In this document: positions 25,501-37,278 of the stretch, piece after piece
How positions within the stretch are numbered: position 1 is the first letter of the stretch
Layout of the letters: every line of letters begins with the position of its first letter
NCBI GenBank assembly: GCA_026545765.1
Contig: CM048841.1
Span: 96,491,352-96,555,351 of the forward strand
Length of the DNA stretch: 64,000 bases
Origin: Plantago major
Lineage: Eukaryota > Streptophyta > Magnoliopsida > Lamiales > Plantaginaceae
Direction of reading: 5' to 3'
Made by a program: the position numbers and the translations under genes
Notes under the pieces: generated by a model
The model's input: only the letters and a program-made list of their open reading frames with translations
Told to the model about the DNA's origin: nothing
Database searches by the model: none

Positions 25501-26716
25501 GCAGTTTAAGTTTCTACATTGCTAGAGTTTATGGAGAATTAAAGCTATTAAACTGCTAGAAAACTTATAACATGATCAATTGCTTCTCTGTGCTTATTGT
25601 GAAGAGTCTCTGATATATCAATTGGTTAGCTGCTAATTCTAGTTGTTCCTCGTTACAGTCTTACAGGTTGCAGCGATTATCTGTTTTGCATTCTTTACTG
25701 TGAAATTTTTCGAAACATTTCAGAAGATTTTTTTAGTAACTAAAGCATAAGCTTGCATTAAACATGAGTATGAGTATAATTCTGTAACATATGGTCTCAA
25801 TAAAATGACAAGTACCTGCAAAATTGTTGTCTCCAAGATAGAGGTTTCTTAACATAGTTAAGTTGCCTATCTGTTTCGGTACAGGTCCTGTAAATCGGTT
25901 AAATTGCAGGATCAGAGATTGAAGCTGTGAGCAATCATCTATAGTAGATGGGATCTGACCATCTAGCTGATTCCCATACACGGTAAAATACTCGAGTTTT
26001 TGAAGATTTCTGCACATATTTGCTGGAAGACTACCAGAAAGGCTGTTAGTAGTGAAATCGACTCTTTCCAGTGTTGAAATGTTGAAGATACTTTGTGGTA
26101 TGGAACCGTAAAGCTGATTCTCTCGTAACCTCAAAATCCTCAAGTTGTGAAGCTCTCCAAGCTCGTCAGGGATCGTTCCTTCAAGCGTATTGTACATGAA
26201 ACTCATTGTCTCAAGCTTTGACATATTGGATAAAGATGGCGGAATTTGTCCTGCAAAACTGCAGTTATCAAGAAACATGTGCTCAAGGTCAGCGAAAGCC
26301 GAAAACCACGTTGGGATTCTCCTGCCAAATGCATTAAAGCTGAGATTGATGAGCCTCAGCCTTCTCAGCTTGGACAGCTCATCGGGAAAATTCCCATGGA
26401 AATTATTGCTACTAATATCAAACGAGATGAGAAACGATAAGTTTCCCATCTGAGGAGGGATGGTGCCCGAAAGGTCCATGCCTGAGACGTTCAAGGCCGC
26501 AACCCTGTTGTGCCGAGAGGTGCAAGTGACTCCAATCCAGGTGCAGAGTGGTGTCTCTAACGTCCAGTTCCGGGCTAAAACATTGTCAGGATCGGAGTCG
26601 AATTGGGATCGGAAAACTAGTAGTGTAGATTGATCTGTGGTGATGTTGAGAGTGTTCAAGGCCAGGGAAAATTTCAAGAACAGCACATAAAGCAAGATGC
26701 TCATCTTCATCATCAA
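22586..26716 (-). CDS. LRR receptor-like kinase, subfamily XII, non-RD
   Basis: Four minus-strand exons, 26716-25816, 25450-25160, 25060-23075 and 22959-22586, join in frame (all phase 1) to 1183 residues. Order: signal peptide (MSILLYVLFLKFSLAL), LRRNT cap ending LCTWIGVTC, a long array of plant-type repeats (xxLxxLxLxxNxLxGxIP), a membrane helix around residue 825 (AVVHLVIILVAVAAVIFAII), and a kinase domain to the end. The kinase has the glycine loop GTGSFGSVYKG, VAVKVF lysine, VVHCDLKPSN and DFGISKL. Cys replaces Arg before the catalytic Asp, making it non-RD, typical of pattern-recognition receptors such as EFR, FLS2 and XA21. Closest by eye to the At3g47570 group. It looks intact. Ligand unknown; defence or development is inferred. 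Confidence 0.93.
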
Positions 26717-27115
26717 CTGGCAAGTTGAGAAATGGAGTATAGTTCTTCTGAGCTAGCTCTACATGTGAGTGACCATTTCAATGTGAGTACAGGTTTCTGA
26801 TGTTGTGGAACAAAGTCTATTTGTAGATAAGAGAAGACACAGAGAAAGTGACAAACTTGATAACGGAGTAGCATTTGTTTGTACTTTGTATATCGACTAT
26901 GTACCGCAAGATTAGACTTTCCGGATGTTCTACCTGTCAACCTATAAACTTACACTCCCTAGGTCCGGCTAATCTATATCCGTGTTCCTTTTAGTGGACG
27001 TAAAATAAATAATTATACCAAAAATTGTAAAATGGTAAACTGCAGCAACCATTCTTCTTACATTATTATATATTTCGCCTACTTTTTTTTCATTTATATC
27101 TCGTATTGTTATTTA
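26717..27115. other. Receptor kinase upstream region
   Basis: Presumed promoter of the minus-strand kinase gene. No recognisable element was fixed. Confidence 0.5.
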
Positions 27116-27306
27116 TACTCCTTCCGTCCCGATTTCAACTCCCGCATTTGAAATTGGCACAACTTTCAATCCCTTAAATAAAAAATCTCTCTCATATTTT
27201 ATTCACTCTTTTTCCTACTTCATCGGCATTTCTCATACTTTATTCATTTTTATATTAAAACTTGTGCCCGTACCCGCGGAAAATGAACCCAGGACAGTGA
27301 GAGTAT
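27116..27306. mobile_element. Stowaway-like MITE
   Basis: Begins TACTCCTTCCGTCCCGATTTCAA and ends with a degraded counterpart (CAGTGAGAGTA). The interior has TTTATTCACTCTTTTTCCTAC and TCTCATACTTTATTC, the reverse complements of the GAATAAAGTAGGAG words in the copies at 55981 and 58542, so it belongs to the same family. Confidence 0.7.
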
Positions 27307-28554
27307 TACTTGAAGAAATAACAAAAACAAATGGATCGGACTTAAAATTCAATAAAAGAAATAGATTTTTCATTTTTTTATGATTTATATCTCCTACTTC
27401 AATATCTATTAAAACAATTATTATTATTTATTTATATTAATTAAAAACTAACCCAAAAAAAAGAATACTGGATTAGTAGGATTTAGAAACAATGAAAGAA
27501 ATGAGGTATAGATTAATTGAATGGTAGGGCACTATCATTAACAAAGAAAAAAAAATCTTCACATCTTCAATTTTCAACGCTCCTTTTATAAAATTCTTAC
27601 AAAGTTGGAAAATTAACATACAATGATTACACCTTTTCAATATAGTTACAATTTCACAATCACTATCTATTGTTTATTCCTTATTTTATTTATAAATAAT
27701 ATGCCACCTATAATTCTTTATTCAATTTGTCCTCAAATAATAAAAACTTCACTTTCAACTTACATAAATAATGCTTAAATTTATACACTTTTCATTTTTA
27801 ATTGTCTCACATAACTTCATACGACATTAACTACGATGAAACTATCCCACAACCGGCAAATAATAATCAATCTCAACTCTACATACAAATTATACATTTT
27901 ACCACTAATAGTATATTTCTTTCCATCTTTTTCATTTTTTATTACTACTTTAACAAATGCTAACAAATGCAAGCCCAAAATGCTGCCACAGTCGCCGTAT
28001 TATGGTAAGAATAAAAATGGGTATCACCAGCCAATAGGTTGGTGCCATATGTCACTAGTGTGACCTTTTTGTCTTTTTTCTTTGCTTATTGAAAAAAAGT
28101 ATGAAAATATGAAAAATATACCAACGAAATAGACACCAATATTGAATATATTCCAACTGTTTCATTTTTAACTCTCATTTATTTCTAAATACTTCATTTT
28201 AATCAATTTTGTTTATAAACAAAGGAAAAAATATATATTTCTCATTTAAACTATAATATTATATTAAAAAGCATTATAGTATGTAATTTATTAAGAAAAA
28301 ATATTGTGACTAATTTCATGACAAGTTACCATAACGGGTAAATTTCTGTCACAAATCAGTCATGATGCCATGACAGCTGCCATGACATGACAACCAATGA
28401 CTGCAATAGCGAGTAGCCTAATTGAAGATAGTGGGTCATAAACTTAGGTGTGAAAATTTAATTTCAATGATTTGATTCAAATAATAATCAACTTAAATTA
28501 GTTTAAGTTTATAACCCACATGTAATGTCATTCCATTAGGTAAGGAATCACAAG
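27307..28554. other. AT-rich intergenic region
   Basis: No gene. 27760-27990 shares words (CTTCATAC, CAAATTATACATTTTACCACTAA, ACTACTTTAAC) with the reversed MITE at 52636-52877 and may be a decayed copy of that family. Confidence 0.5.
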
Positions 28555-28786
28555 TTTATAGTTTCTTCATTTTCGTAATCTCCGCGTTTGACCACAATTT
28601 ACTCTTAAACGATATTAATAAATAAATTATTAAAATTATATAATGAAAATTTAGTAATTAAATTTTTATTATATGATTTTATTAAATTACTTACTATTAT
28701 CGTTTATGAGTAATTTGTGGTCAAACTCGAACACAGTTGACCGGTCAAAGTCAAAATGTAACACTTTCTCTGAAATGGAGGGAGTA
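28555..28786. mobile_element. Hairpin MITE (Stowaway-like)
   Basis: Ends GAGGGAGTA. Inside, TTTGACCACAATTTACTCTTAAACGAT and the later ATCGTTTATGAGTAATTTGTGGTCAAAC are near-perfect inverted repeats around an AT-rich core, so the transcript would fold into a long hairpin. Related to 61104-61308. The left end is placed only approximately. Confidence 0.72.
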
Positions 28787-29564
28787 TGATTTTAAATAAG
28801 AGATGAAGTATTACTTCAAATTTATTTTCCATACCGTTTCGATAATACCTATTCAAGAGTTTAAAATACACTAAGTATTAACCCGTGGCGGTGCCACGGT
28901 ATAGTTTATTTTTAATAATAATTAGAAATGTAAGGATAAAATAAATTAATCGAGAAAATACGATAGCCAAAATTCGTTGTACACAACGTTGGTTGTGGTG
29001 TTGTGTGTAGTCCGTCGTCAAATACTGTATCAATGTGTCTTTGTTTATGGTAACTATAAAAAATGTAAAATACGACTCATCATGACGTATATGTTTTGAA
29101 AGGGATAGGACCTAACCCGAACTCGTTCAGGACCCGACGGGTTGATAACATATAGTATTTTATATCGGGTCGTCTACCCGTAGCTAATACCTTAATTAAT
29201 AACTTATACTTCAATCCGAACCCATATAAAATACAAAAGTGTATAACGCAGTTAACATGGTTGGTTGGTGTTATGCGCTCTCTCTCCCCACCACACACAA
29301 AAAAAAAATTATTATTCTAGAAACATAATCCCCTCGGGGGGGGGGGGGGGGGACATTTTACTAATTTAACCATAAAATATTACAAAGTTCGGGTACATTT
29401 TCACAAAGGTTTGGAATGGGTGCGAGTATATGCCCGGTCGGACCTCAACTATCATTATTTCAAACGTGTTAAATTCAGGTTAGATAGAACCCGACCCATT
29501 TAAAAGTAAATTGTCATAACTTAGTAAACATGTATATAAAAATGTATGCTTTGGAATCCATAAG

Positions 29565-29733
29565 ACTCATTTGGTTTGAGGGAAAACGACTTTCCTTATT
29601 TTGTGAACATAAATATATTTGATAAAAAATATCATAAAATTTCCAAAATTTCCTGATAAATACCAAATGGTGGAAAAAAAAATATTTTCCCTTTTTTTTC
29701 TTTTCTCCTAGTTTACCTCAAACCAAATGAAAC
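29565..29733. mobile_element. MITE, second copy of family A
   Basis: Left ACTCATTTGGTTTGAGGGAAAA and right CCTCAAACCAAATGAAACC are inverted repeats. The interior shares CGACTTTCCTTATTTTGTG and TTTTCCC words with 9346-9574, but is about 60 bp shorter. Confidence 0.75.
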
Positions 29734-30170
29734 CTAACATGAAATTGTTTCTCCTTTTTACACATATGGTGTGAAATTTAATACTATCTTATAGTCTAAG
29801 AATTTTTCTACCTAATGTTTGATGGTACACGAAGATGTATTAGAGTACAAATTTCTTAAATCAAACTTCACCCATGAGTTTTATTGTAAGCTACACCCAC
29901 ATATTCAAAATCTATCTATTATATCGAAATGTTTTAATTTTGTAGGAGATGTACACTCAAAATTATTCTCATGATAACTATCGTAAACATTCGATTGTAA
30001 AAAGTATTTTAGTAGAATTGTTGTGCCAATCAAACTTTATAAATTCGCTTGACCACCAGTGTTTGGATCGGAGTTCCTAGCTAATTGTACAGTTGATTAA
30101 TCAACTAAGAATGTTTAGTTTTCCTTCTTTTTTTAATATATAAAAAAATCATTATGGAACAATGTAGTAT

Positions 30171-30425
30171 TACCTCAGTCCCAGTAATAACTTCCTAAGT
30201 AGACTTTTTTTTTCCGAAATTTGACAGCAAATTACTCACAAACTACACGATAAAAAATATAATAAAATTATATTACGAAAATAAATCAAGTATATTTTAC
30301 CAACATAACTTTGCTTTATACTTTTTTAGTTTTTTTTTGCGTATAATTTAAGAGTAATTTATGGTTAAACTTCATAAAAAAAAAATTCAACGTAGGAAGT
30401 TATTTTTGGGACGGATGGAATAGTA
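30171..30425. mobile_element. Stowaway-like MITE
   Basis: TACCTCAGTCCCAGTAATAACTTCCTA at the left matches the reverse complement of the right end, GGAAGTTATTTTTGGGACGG through AGTA, over about 30 positions. An inner ACTCACAAACTACACGATA / TTTAAGAGTAATTTATGG pair shows it belongs with the hairpin MITEs. Confidence 0.72.
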
Positions 30426-30627
30426 TATAGTACTGCCATATTTTATTTTTAATAGTGAGAGATCTCTATAAAGATATAAATTATAATTAAAGCTCATACA
30501 CATCATCAACTTACTCACCTGTATTTTATTTACTACTAATTCGCAAGATACTTTAACCACATTTCGTCAATGATGACAATAATTCAGCTAATTTACGTGA
30601 TGGTGGAGAACAAACACGTGCTCAAGG

Positions 30628-30792
30628 TTATTCTTCCTTATCCCAGTCATACAGTGTAAACTTTGAATCCGCATTCTTCCGCATCAACCCCTGCCATTTA
30701 AAAATCATAAATAAAGGGTCTTCCTCCCTGATCCAAGTCAAATATGTCCTGAATAATATTTTTGCAACCACTCTAACCCCATCTGATGGAGC
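30628..30792 (-). pseudogene. Orphan terminal exon, protein-like
   Basis: Minus strand: an acceptor (CAACAG) is followed by 54 codons and a stop, reading APSDGVRVVAKILFRTYLTW, then EEDPLFMIFKWQG and KFTLYDWDKEE. The composition looks like a real conserved C-terminus, but no family comes to mind and no upstream exons were found. It may be a captured gene fragment, since it lies inside the candidate Helitron. Confidence 0.4.
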
Positions 30793-32098
30793 CTGTTGTA
30801 AAAAATAGAAGCATCAAATTTATCTTGATCCATATCAAATAAAAAATTACAGCTCGAGAAGAATATGGGTAGAGTTGTATTTGAGTACATCATTATAGTA
30901 GATAATATTGTTGTGAGCCGACTTTATGAAAACATGCTAGTCATAAAGTTGAAATATTTTTAGATGAATTCGTCTTGGCAAAGCGAATTTAAACATATGT
31001 TCAAACTATTATTCAGATTTTTGTATATAAATTTATACTATATATGCAACCAATATACAAAAAATAAACAATGAATGATATACTGGCTGAAAATGCAACT
31101 AATTCCCAAAATTTTACGGTCAAATTTTTCCAACTTCATGAAACTTTTTATCTTGTCATTACTCATTAACACTTATAAATCTGATTAATTTTTCAGGTTC
31201 AATTAAATAATCACGTTTTTTAGTGATACCATCACTTGCGATGAAAACGACTATTTCTAAATTCAACAGTTATTAAGCACTTTTTTTTTAATTTTATGAT
31301 TAAATGTCTTACAGTATTTTCATATTATAGTACAGTACGGTAATATGTCATATAATAAAATACATATAACAATAGATTTGAAGATTTCAGTCTAGAGTAA
31401 AAATCTTAAAATTATACCTGACCGAAAATTGTAATGACTTAGTTTTACAACATAACTCGGCATCTCTTCAGCTCCATTTTTATGGCTTAGTGAAATTAAA
31501 TGTATACTATTTATCTTCACAAACTCAGCCACGTAAGCTATTAAAGGAAATCACAAACGCTTGATATTCAACTACAGGGATTTATAAATAACGGTGATCG
31601 CGACTTTCCACGATCAATACCCGGAATCAAGTTCGTTGCCCTTAGAATGTAATTTGGTAGGATATTGAAGGTTTGTATATAATAATTCATTGGAACAAAC
31701 TCGGTTCTGGGTCCAAAGTGGGAAGGTAATTAACTCAGGTACATCTATTCCCTCTAGTTCTTTATATACTGTTATCTAGCCTGTTTAGTGTGTGATATAT
31801 AAACGATAAAGCTAATGATAATTTCAGAGCAGAAATTCTATTGCCAAAGCAATTTTAATTATTTATGACATTTATGACTCTTTTTGTGACACATATTAAA
31901 TCTATAAAAGGGAAGTTGCTTTGGCATTATCATTTTTACTCTGGCATTATCATTTACCAAACGATAATATAAGGATGTATTGGTATAGTAATGTATAATT
32001 AGTTTTGGCGAATATAATTAAAGGTTGCTAATAACATGAAGCTTTCATAAATATTTATTATTATGAATTATAAGAAATAACATTGAATGAAAAGAAAC
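30793..32098. other. AT-rich region, nothing recognised
   Basis: No gene or repeat with definable ends. 31590-31740 is less AT-rich but shows no convincing exon. Confidence 0.5.
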
Positions 32099-32353
32099 TA
32101 CTCCCTCCGTCCCGGAGAACTTCATACATTAGGGTTAGCGCGCAGTTTTATGCGAAAAGTTAAAGTAATGATAGAATATAGAAAAGGTGGAAAAAAGTGT
32201 ACTTTTAGTGGCAAAATGTGTAATTTGAGTGTAAAGTTGAGATTGTTTATTATTTGTTGGGTGTGGGGTAGCTTCCTTTTTTAGTAATGTATGGAGTTCT
32301 GTGGGACGGCTAAAAATGGCAAATGTATGAAGTTCTGCGGGACGGAGGGAGTA
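32099..32353 (+). mobile_element. Stowaway-like MITE, family B copy 1
   Basis: TACTCCCTCCGTCCCGGAGA at the left and GCGGGACGGAGGGAGTA at the right are inverted repeats with TA ends. The interior starts ACTTCATACATTAGGGTTAGC. Other copies lie at 45913 (same direction) and 52636-52877 (reversed). Confidence 0.9.
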
Positions 32354-32510
32354 CTAACTTATTAGAGGCATCTTAATGAAAAATTTCAAATTTTCTGGAA
32401 TGGGAAATCAACTAACTGAATAAAAATAACAAAAAAAATCAAAGTATCTCCAAAAGTTGAGCTTCTTATGCGTTTTTCTCATTCTTGATCACCACTTTAG
32501 TAGAAGATTG

Positions 32511-32941
32511 CTACACTCCGACTGCACACTCCTCATAGTCATCAACATCAATAGTTATGTCCCGCTTAGATGGAGTAAGTGTTGTTTCAGAGCCATTTGA
32601 TGAACCATGATCTGCAGAATCTTCTGTACACTTCTCTTTGCCTTTGACGGAAACAGTCTCTGTAACATCTCCCACCAACTTCTTAGGTTCGCATGCAACC
32701 TCCTATTTGATATATAAATAATAACTTTTAGATGAAAATTTATGAAGATGTTTATCATCTAAAAATCTCGGTATCTGAGAAAACTCACATTGATAGCAAG
32801 ATTGTGGTATTCTCCAATTATTGCATCGTCAGATGTCAGGTATTCTACACCGTAGCCTTTGAAGCCTTTCTCGAGGTTGTATACCCTTGACACCTTGATC
32901 CTTATCAAGTAATCCTTTCCAAGTATGGGCTGGAAGTCCAT
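32511..32941 (-). CDS. RPA1-like protein, C-terminal fragment
   Basis: Two minus-strand exons join in phase 0: 32941-32789 (LGKDYLIRIKVSRVYNLEKG, then FKGYGVEYLTSDDAIIGEY) and 32702-32511 (EVACEPKKLVGDVTETVSVK, a Ser/Glu-rich linker, LTPSKRDITIDVDDYEE, stop). The first resembles the OB-fold C-terminal domain of replication protein A large-subunit-like proteins and the second their usual TPSKR tail. RPA binds single-stranded DNA. Plant Helitrons often carry RPA1-like genes, and this copy lies inside a candidate Helitron. The upstream OB folds were not found, so it is partial; frames and splice sites are intact. Confidence 0.55.
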
Positions 32942-33189
32942 ATGGATTGCCTCTTAATCCCCTTGCTATACATGAAAAATTATTAATGTTAATAAGCTTA
33001 ATAATATATTTTTATCTTACTAAACTGGTATATATGTCAAAATCCAGTACCACAGTTAAAGATGCAAGAATCGAAACAGCAGAAACCATATTTTCTCATG
33101 CCACCAGAAATCAATAATAACATAATTGGGATCAACTTTAATCCACACCATGAAAAAAGAGGTGAATCACTTATTCATTCTCGATTGCG

Positions 33190-33430
33190 TTGCAGCACTT
33201 ACATGTTGTTGCTTCCTCCCCCCAAGAGTAAATTTCTTCTCTTCATATTTGGAATAGTCGGTAATCTATCGAGGACAGCCCTCCAAACGAACACATTACG
33301 CTTCATACGGGGACACCACTTACACCACACCAAAGTAGTCCATTCCTTAGACTGAACACCTTCACATTGTTGGTTGTATTTAATCTGACTATAACCAACT
33401 TTTGATTCTCCAAGCCCAAAAATCAGCACT
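33190..33430 (-). mobile_element. LINE fragment (zf-RVT region)
   Basis: The minus-strand frame reads TTLVWCKWCPRMKRNVFVWR and then AVLDRLPTIPNMKRRNLL, the typical W.KW.P.K...F.WR....LPT...L.RR zinc-binding region of plant LINE reverse transcriptases. Only this piece is seen, so it is a truncated relic. Confidence 0.75.
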
Positions 33431-34437
33431 GCTATGTAATCTGACTATAACCCGCTTTGGATTCTTCTCAGTTCGTTCACAACCTCTTGTGTGCACATGC
33501 TGCATGGAAAATGGGAGGTTTAAAATATTTTTATAGTAAAAAATTGTAGACATAGCTATTAATAGACATGGCTATTTTTATGGCAATATTCTATGATTGC
33601 ATCAAATCATCAATCACGATTTGCCGATTTGTTGACAAAACAATTATGTGAAATTTGAATAAATCTGTGATGGTACACTTCAATTCGGTTATTGTTAAAT
33701 GATTCAAAAAAAATCTTCTATTAAATCGGTAACAGAACAAACTTCCTTAGACTTTCCTTCAATTTAAATCTAATTTGACCAACAGAATCAAAATCACTTC
33801 AAATCTCGCTTATATTAGTTGGTAAATAATTAAATTCACACTTAATATAGAGTAATATTAAATTTTCTGAATTTAAATTGTGGCAACTTTCCTAATTAAT
33901 AGCAATGAAACCGAGAATTAAGTAAACAAAAAAAATTATATGTACTAAATTCTAAAATAAGCACATTAGTCAAAAGTCATTTACCTTAAATTTCTAAATG
34001 GATAAGTAGGATTTTTTTCCTCATAATTTAATCTCATGATTCTGCCGGTTAAGATACTTATTTTTCAACACAAATATTAAAGACTTAAAAATGAATTGTT
34101 TTGAGTTCCAAAATGCCACATAAGATTTTTGATTATGTGACACATCTCTTCTTCCATTTACATCATCACTTTTATCATATATATAGATGATATATACATC
34201 CATGAAACAAAAGCACTACTCATGGGTTGCCCATCATAATTCATAAACCTCAAAATACAGTACATCAAAAACCTCAATAGGCATAATACAATTGCCATGT
34301 CTATAACTCTATTAATACTTCTATTTCTTTACCTAAATATGTGCTAAACTAAACCTCAATAGCTTGAATTTCACGGAACCTGCAAGAACTAAAGAAGCAA
34401 CTGGGTTTTTCTGTTTAACAAACTAACATTCACCTTA

Positions 34438-34580
34438 AAAAATGGCATTACAGATTTTAAGTCTTAATTGCGCCAAATGAATAACATATTGCTTCTGTGA
34501 TTTCAGGGAACTTGATAAATGGGAATTTTCGGGCGGATCGAGTTGATCACAGATCCATCGAGCAACACTTGGAGTGTTTT
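34438..34580 (-). pseudogene. Possible orphan exon
   Basis: After an acceptor-like CATCAAG the minus strand reads ENTPSVARWICDQLDPPE, then HLSSSLKSQKQYVIHLAQLR and a stop. It looks protein-like, but I do not recognise it and see no companion exons. It sits between the candidate Helitron end and the CACTA element. Confidence 0.28.
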
Positions 34581-34966
34581 CTTGATGAAATAAACAAAAC
34601 ACAATAAATATTGTAAGATGAATGTTACAAACAAATGTGTGTAAGATTGTTAATTTAACAAATGAATTCAATGTGGCTCTTTGTAAACATTCATGCATAT
34701 AAGCCTCTCATTTGGTGCTATCTTACAAAGAAAATCATGCATTAAGGTTTTGCTGGTAAATTGACAAAAAAAAAAAAAAAAGTCTATCCCTTGCAGGTTG
34801 TGTAGAAAAGGAATCATTCAAAGAGGTGTGTTGCCGATTGTAAGAAAAGAGATACAGCTCGAAATAGAACCTAGACGATTTTTGCTATACTTCTTTAGCC
34901 TCTTCTAATCTTTAATCCCAAAGAAAGACCAGATTGGAATGTGTGGGTGTTCAGAGTATTGTATCC

Positions 34967-35115
34967 GTCGCTAATAGCCACGGAATTGGCGACGGATAGG
35001 GCGTTGACCCTCCGTCGCCATTAGAGACGGATAATTATCCGTCTCTAATCGAATTAGGGCTAGCACGCCCTAATTCGTTGTTTAGCGACGGATAATTATC
35101 CGTCGCTAAACTACT
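34967..35115. repeat. CACTA left subterminal repeat array
   Basis: Repeated CCGTCGCTA and TAGCGACGGATAATTATCCGTCGCTA-like palindromes flank a short AT-rich spacer. In En/Spm elements such motifs bind TnpA and bring the ends together. Confidence 0.85.
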
Positions 35116-35337
35116 GTTTTTTTTTTAAAAAAAAAATTAAATTATTTTATAATTTTCACCTGTTTTTTTCAACAAATATAATAGTGATATGTCACAAAGG
35201 AGAAATTGCATTAATTAACAATAACGATTCGTCCAAAAAACAAATTATCCAAAATAAAGTCTACATATCCGAATATAAATCCAAATATCCAACAAAGTAA
35301 AAAGTAACATAGTATCCAAAATATCACAACATCACTA

Positions 35338-37076
35338 AGACGAGGGGGGTATTACGCTCATATCTGACGAGCTCTTCCATCCTCTGATTCATATGAGCCT
35401 GCTCATCCCTGAGATTTCCAATCTCAGTCTGGAGATGAGTCACTGCTTCATTCACCATCTGCTCGACCTGCCCCTGTGTATAAACACCACCATGTCCCTG
35501 AGATTGTTACTGGGACACGGAGAAGCTCTGCGTCAGTGTCTCGCCATAACTACCAAGACCATAAACCCAACCCTTGTTGTCGGGTGGGTTGACCTGTAGA
35601 AAGATCCGATCTTGTTCTTCCACGGACAACTCCTCACCCTCGAGCAGCCTCTCCGCAATGATCCGCTCCACCTCACTCTGTAATAGTCAAGTGTATACGA
35701 AATGAGCTACAATTTCATATTTAATTTATAATACACATGCATATACAACTGTAGCACTTAGTAAATACACATACCGCAATAACCTCGGACTTCTGGTCCA
35801 CCCAAACGCCGTTCTTGAACTTCCCCATCTTCATTTGCTCTAGGCAAGTCTTGGGTTGGTTCAGGTTCAGCTAAAGAACATTATATATTGCAACAAGTAG
35901 TTAGTAAGTTGGTAGGAATGCAAACAAGTGATAAATTGGTATAAATGAAAGCAATACACATGTGTACAAATCATGTTGTAATCAGAACACACATATATAT
36001 ACTTACCGACATCTGGCGATCAGTGACAACAGCTCGTGACCCGAAGTGATGCCTGGCAGAGCCCTTACCATCTCGCTCGCTCGGCCAGGTTCACTGTTCT
36101 TGTAGGGTGATCCTCGGCGTGATTAAGTCTCCAATACTCATGCCACATAGCCCACTCTTCGTCCCCAATATGCCTATCTGGCGGCTTTCCTTTGTCTCGG
36201 TATTTTTCATGTCACCACCATATGCCTATACTGTGTCGAGCCTAAACTCTCGAAAAGCCACATCTGGGGAATAAGGCCAGTCGGAATGTAGTATTTTTTC
36301 TACATTCCAATTCCATTCAAAGTAAAAATTAATGCCCCAAGGTCACAATTTCAAGATAAACAATGGTGACTAACATATCACCCAAGTAAGTGGCTAACAT
36401 ACCACACAAATTGTCCTAGAATTTACTAACACAATGTGACTAATATATCACCCAAGTAAGTGGCTAACATACCACACAAATTGTCCTAGAATTTACTAAC
36501 ACAATGGTGACTAACATATCACCCAATTAAGTGGCTAACATACCACAACAAATTGTCGAAATATAAAAGCTTACCCGAAGCTCATCAAAGTAGAAGTGCT
36601 TCATCTCAGCCTTGAGTGTGCTCCACTTTTCGCCTCCCTGGCCCGGCAACTCCCTCCTAAGCTTGAATATCTCATGCAGTCGATTCGAAGATTCTTTGAG
36701 GCCACAACCTGCAGTTATGAATGACACATAGAAGAGTACATATATTTATTAGACAATTCATGTGACATATATATAAACACTTATCTTAAGTTATGTTCTA
36801 CAAATGTATATATAATACTTACTTCCTCCTGCCATTAGGGAACAACACCAACTTCCCCTCCCACGTAGCACCATCGACGATCTCGGTATATGGACACCCG
36901 TCAGGCGGGTACTGTCCTGGCCCATAACCACCACCAGACGTCCCCATGCTCGATCCACTAGGAGTCTGACTAACATGAGAGTAGCCCGATCCACGGGACT
37001 ACTCTCGATCGAGCAGTGAACCCTGGTTCCCACTAGAGCTGGGAATCTGGTAACTACACTTTCTTTGCCGGGGCAT
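35338..37076 (-). pseudogene. CACTA second transposase gene (TnpA/Transposase_24-like)
   Basis: Pieces in order on the minus strand: MPRQRKCSYQIPSSSGNQG at 37076 with a Gly/Ser/Pro-rich N-terminus and TWEGKLVLFPNGRRK; RLHEIFKLRRELPGQGGEKW near 36700-36600; DRHIGDEEWAMWHEYWRLNH near 36200; KFKNGVWVDQKSEVIA near 35820; and a Glu/Gln-rich, probably coiled-coil end (VEQMVNEAVTHLQTEIGNL) near 35400. The order matches the plant transposase family that accompanies TNP2 in En/Spm elements, where it binds subterminal repeats. At least two in-frame stops (one about 25 codons after the start) show decay, though some gaps are introns. Confidence 0.75.
36365..36560. repeat. Tandem repeat of ~70 bp, nearly three copies
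   Basis: Units beginning GTGACTAACATATCACCCAA start at about 36366, 36436 and 36507 (70-71 bp apart) and run into TGGCTAACATACCACA. They lie in an apparent intron of the second transposase gene, so the array arose inside the transposon. Confidence 0.9.
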
Positions 37077-37278
37077 CTGCAAAAAGCACATGACAAACAC
37101 ACAAACAAATTGTATTAGTATAAATGAAGACATGAGTTGGCATGTAATGGGAAAAGTAAGCATATAACAATTAAGATACATATACTACTCTACACTACAC
37201 ACATACTCTGATCCTCGTCACCAATGGTTAAGTCTACATATATGTCTTCGTGCAGGTCAATGTACTCATCACGAGCGT

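Larger units (their letters stand above)
28869..34187 (-). mobile_element. Candidate minus-strand Helitron
   Basis: Read on the minus strand, the left end in plus coordinates shows CCGTGGC-ACC-GCCACGG (28881-28897), a perfect 7-bp stem with a 3-base loop, then GTTAATACTTAG before T: the layout of a Helitron 3' end with a slightly altered CTAG. At 34187 the minus strand reads A followed by TCTATATATATGATAAAAG, like plant Helitron 5' ends (TC at an A/T junction). Between them lie an RPA1-like gene, a LINE piece, MITEs and an orphan terminal exon, all coding content on the minus strand. No Rep/helicase is seen, so it would be non-autonomous. The pairing of the two ends is inference. Confidence 0.35.

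Noticed and set aside
36365-36560. A CRISPR-like array
   Set aside because: The units are contiguous 70-bp tandem repeats with no spacers, in a plant transposon intron.
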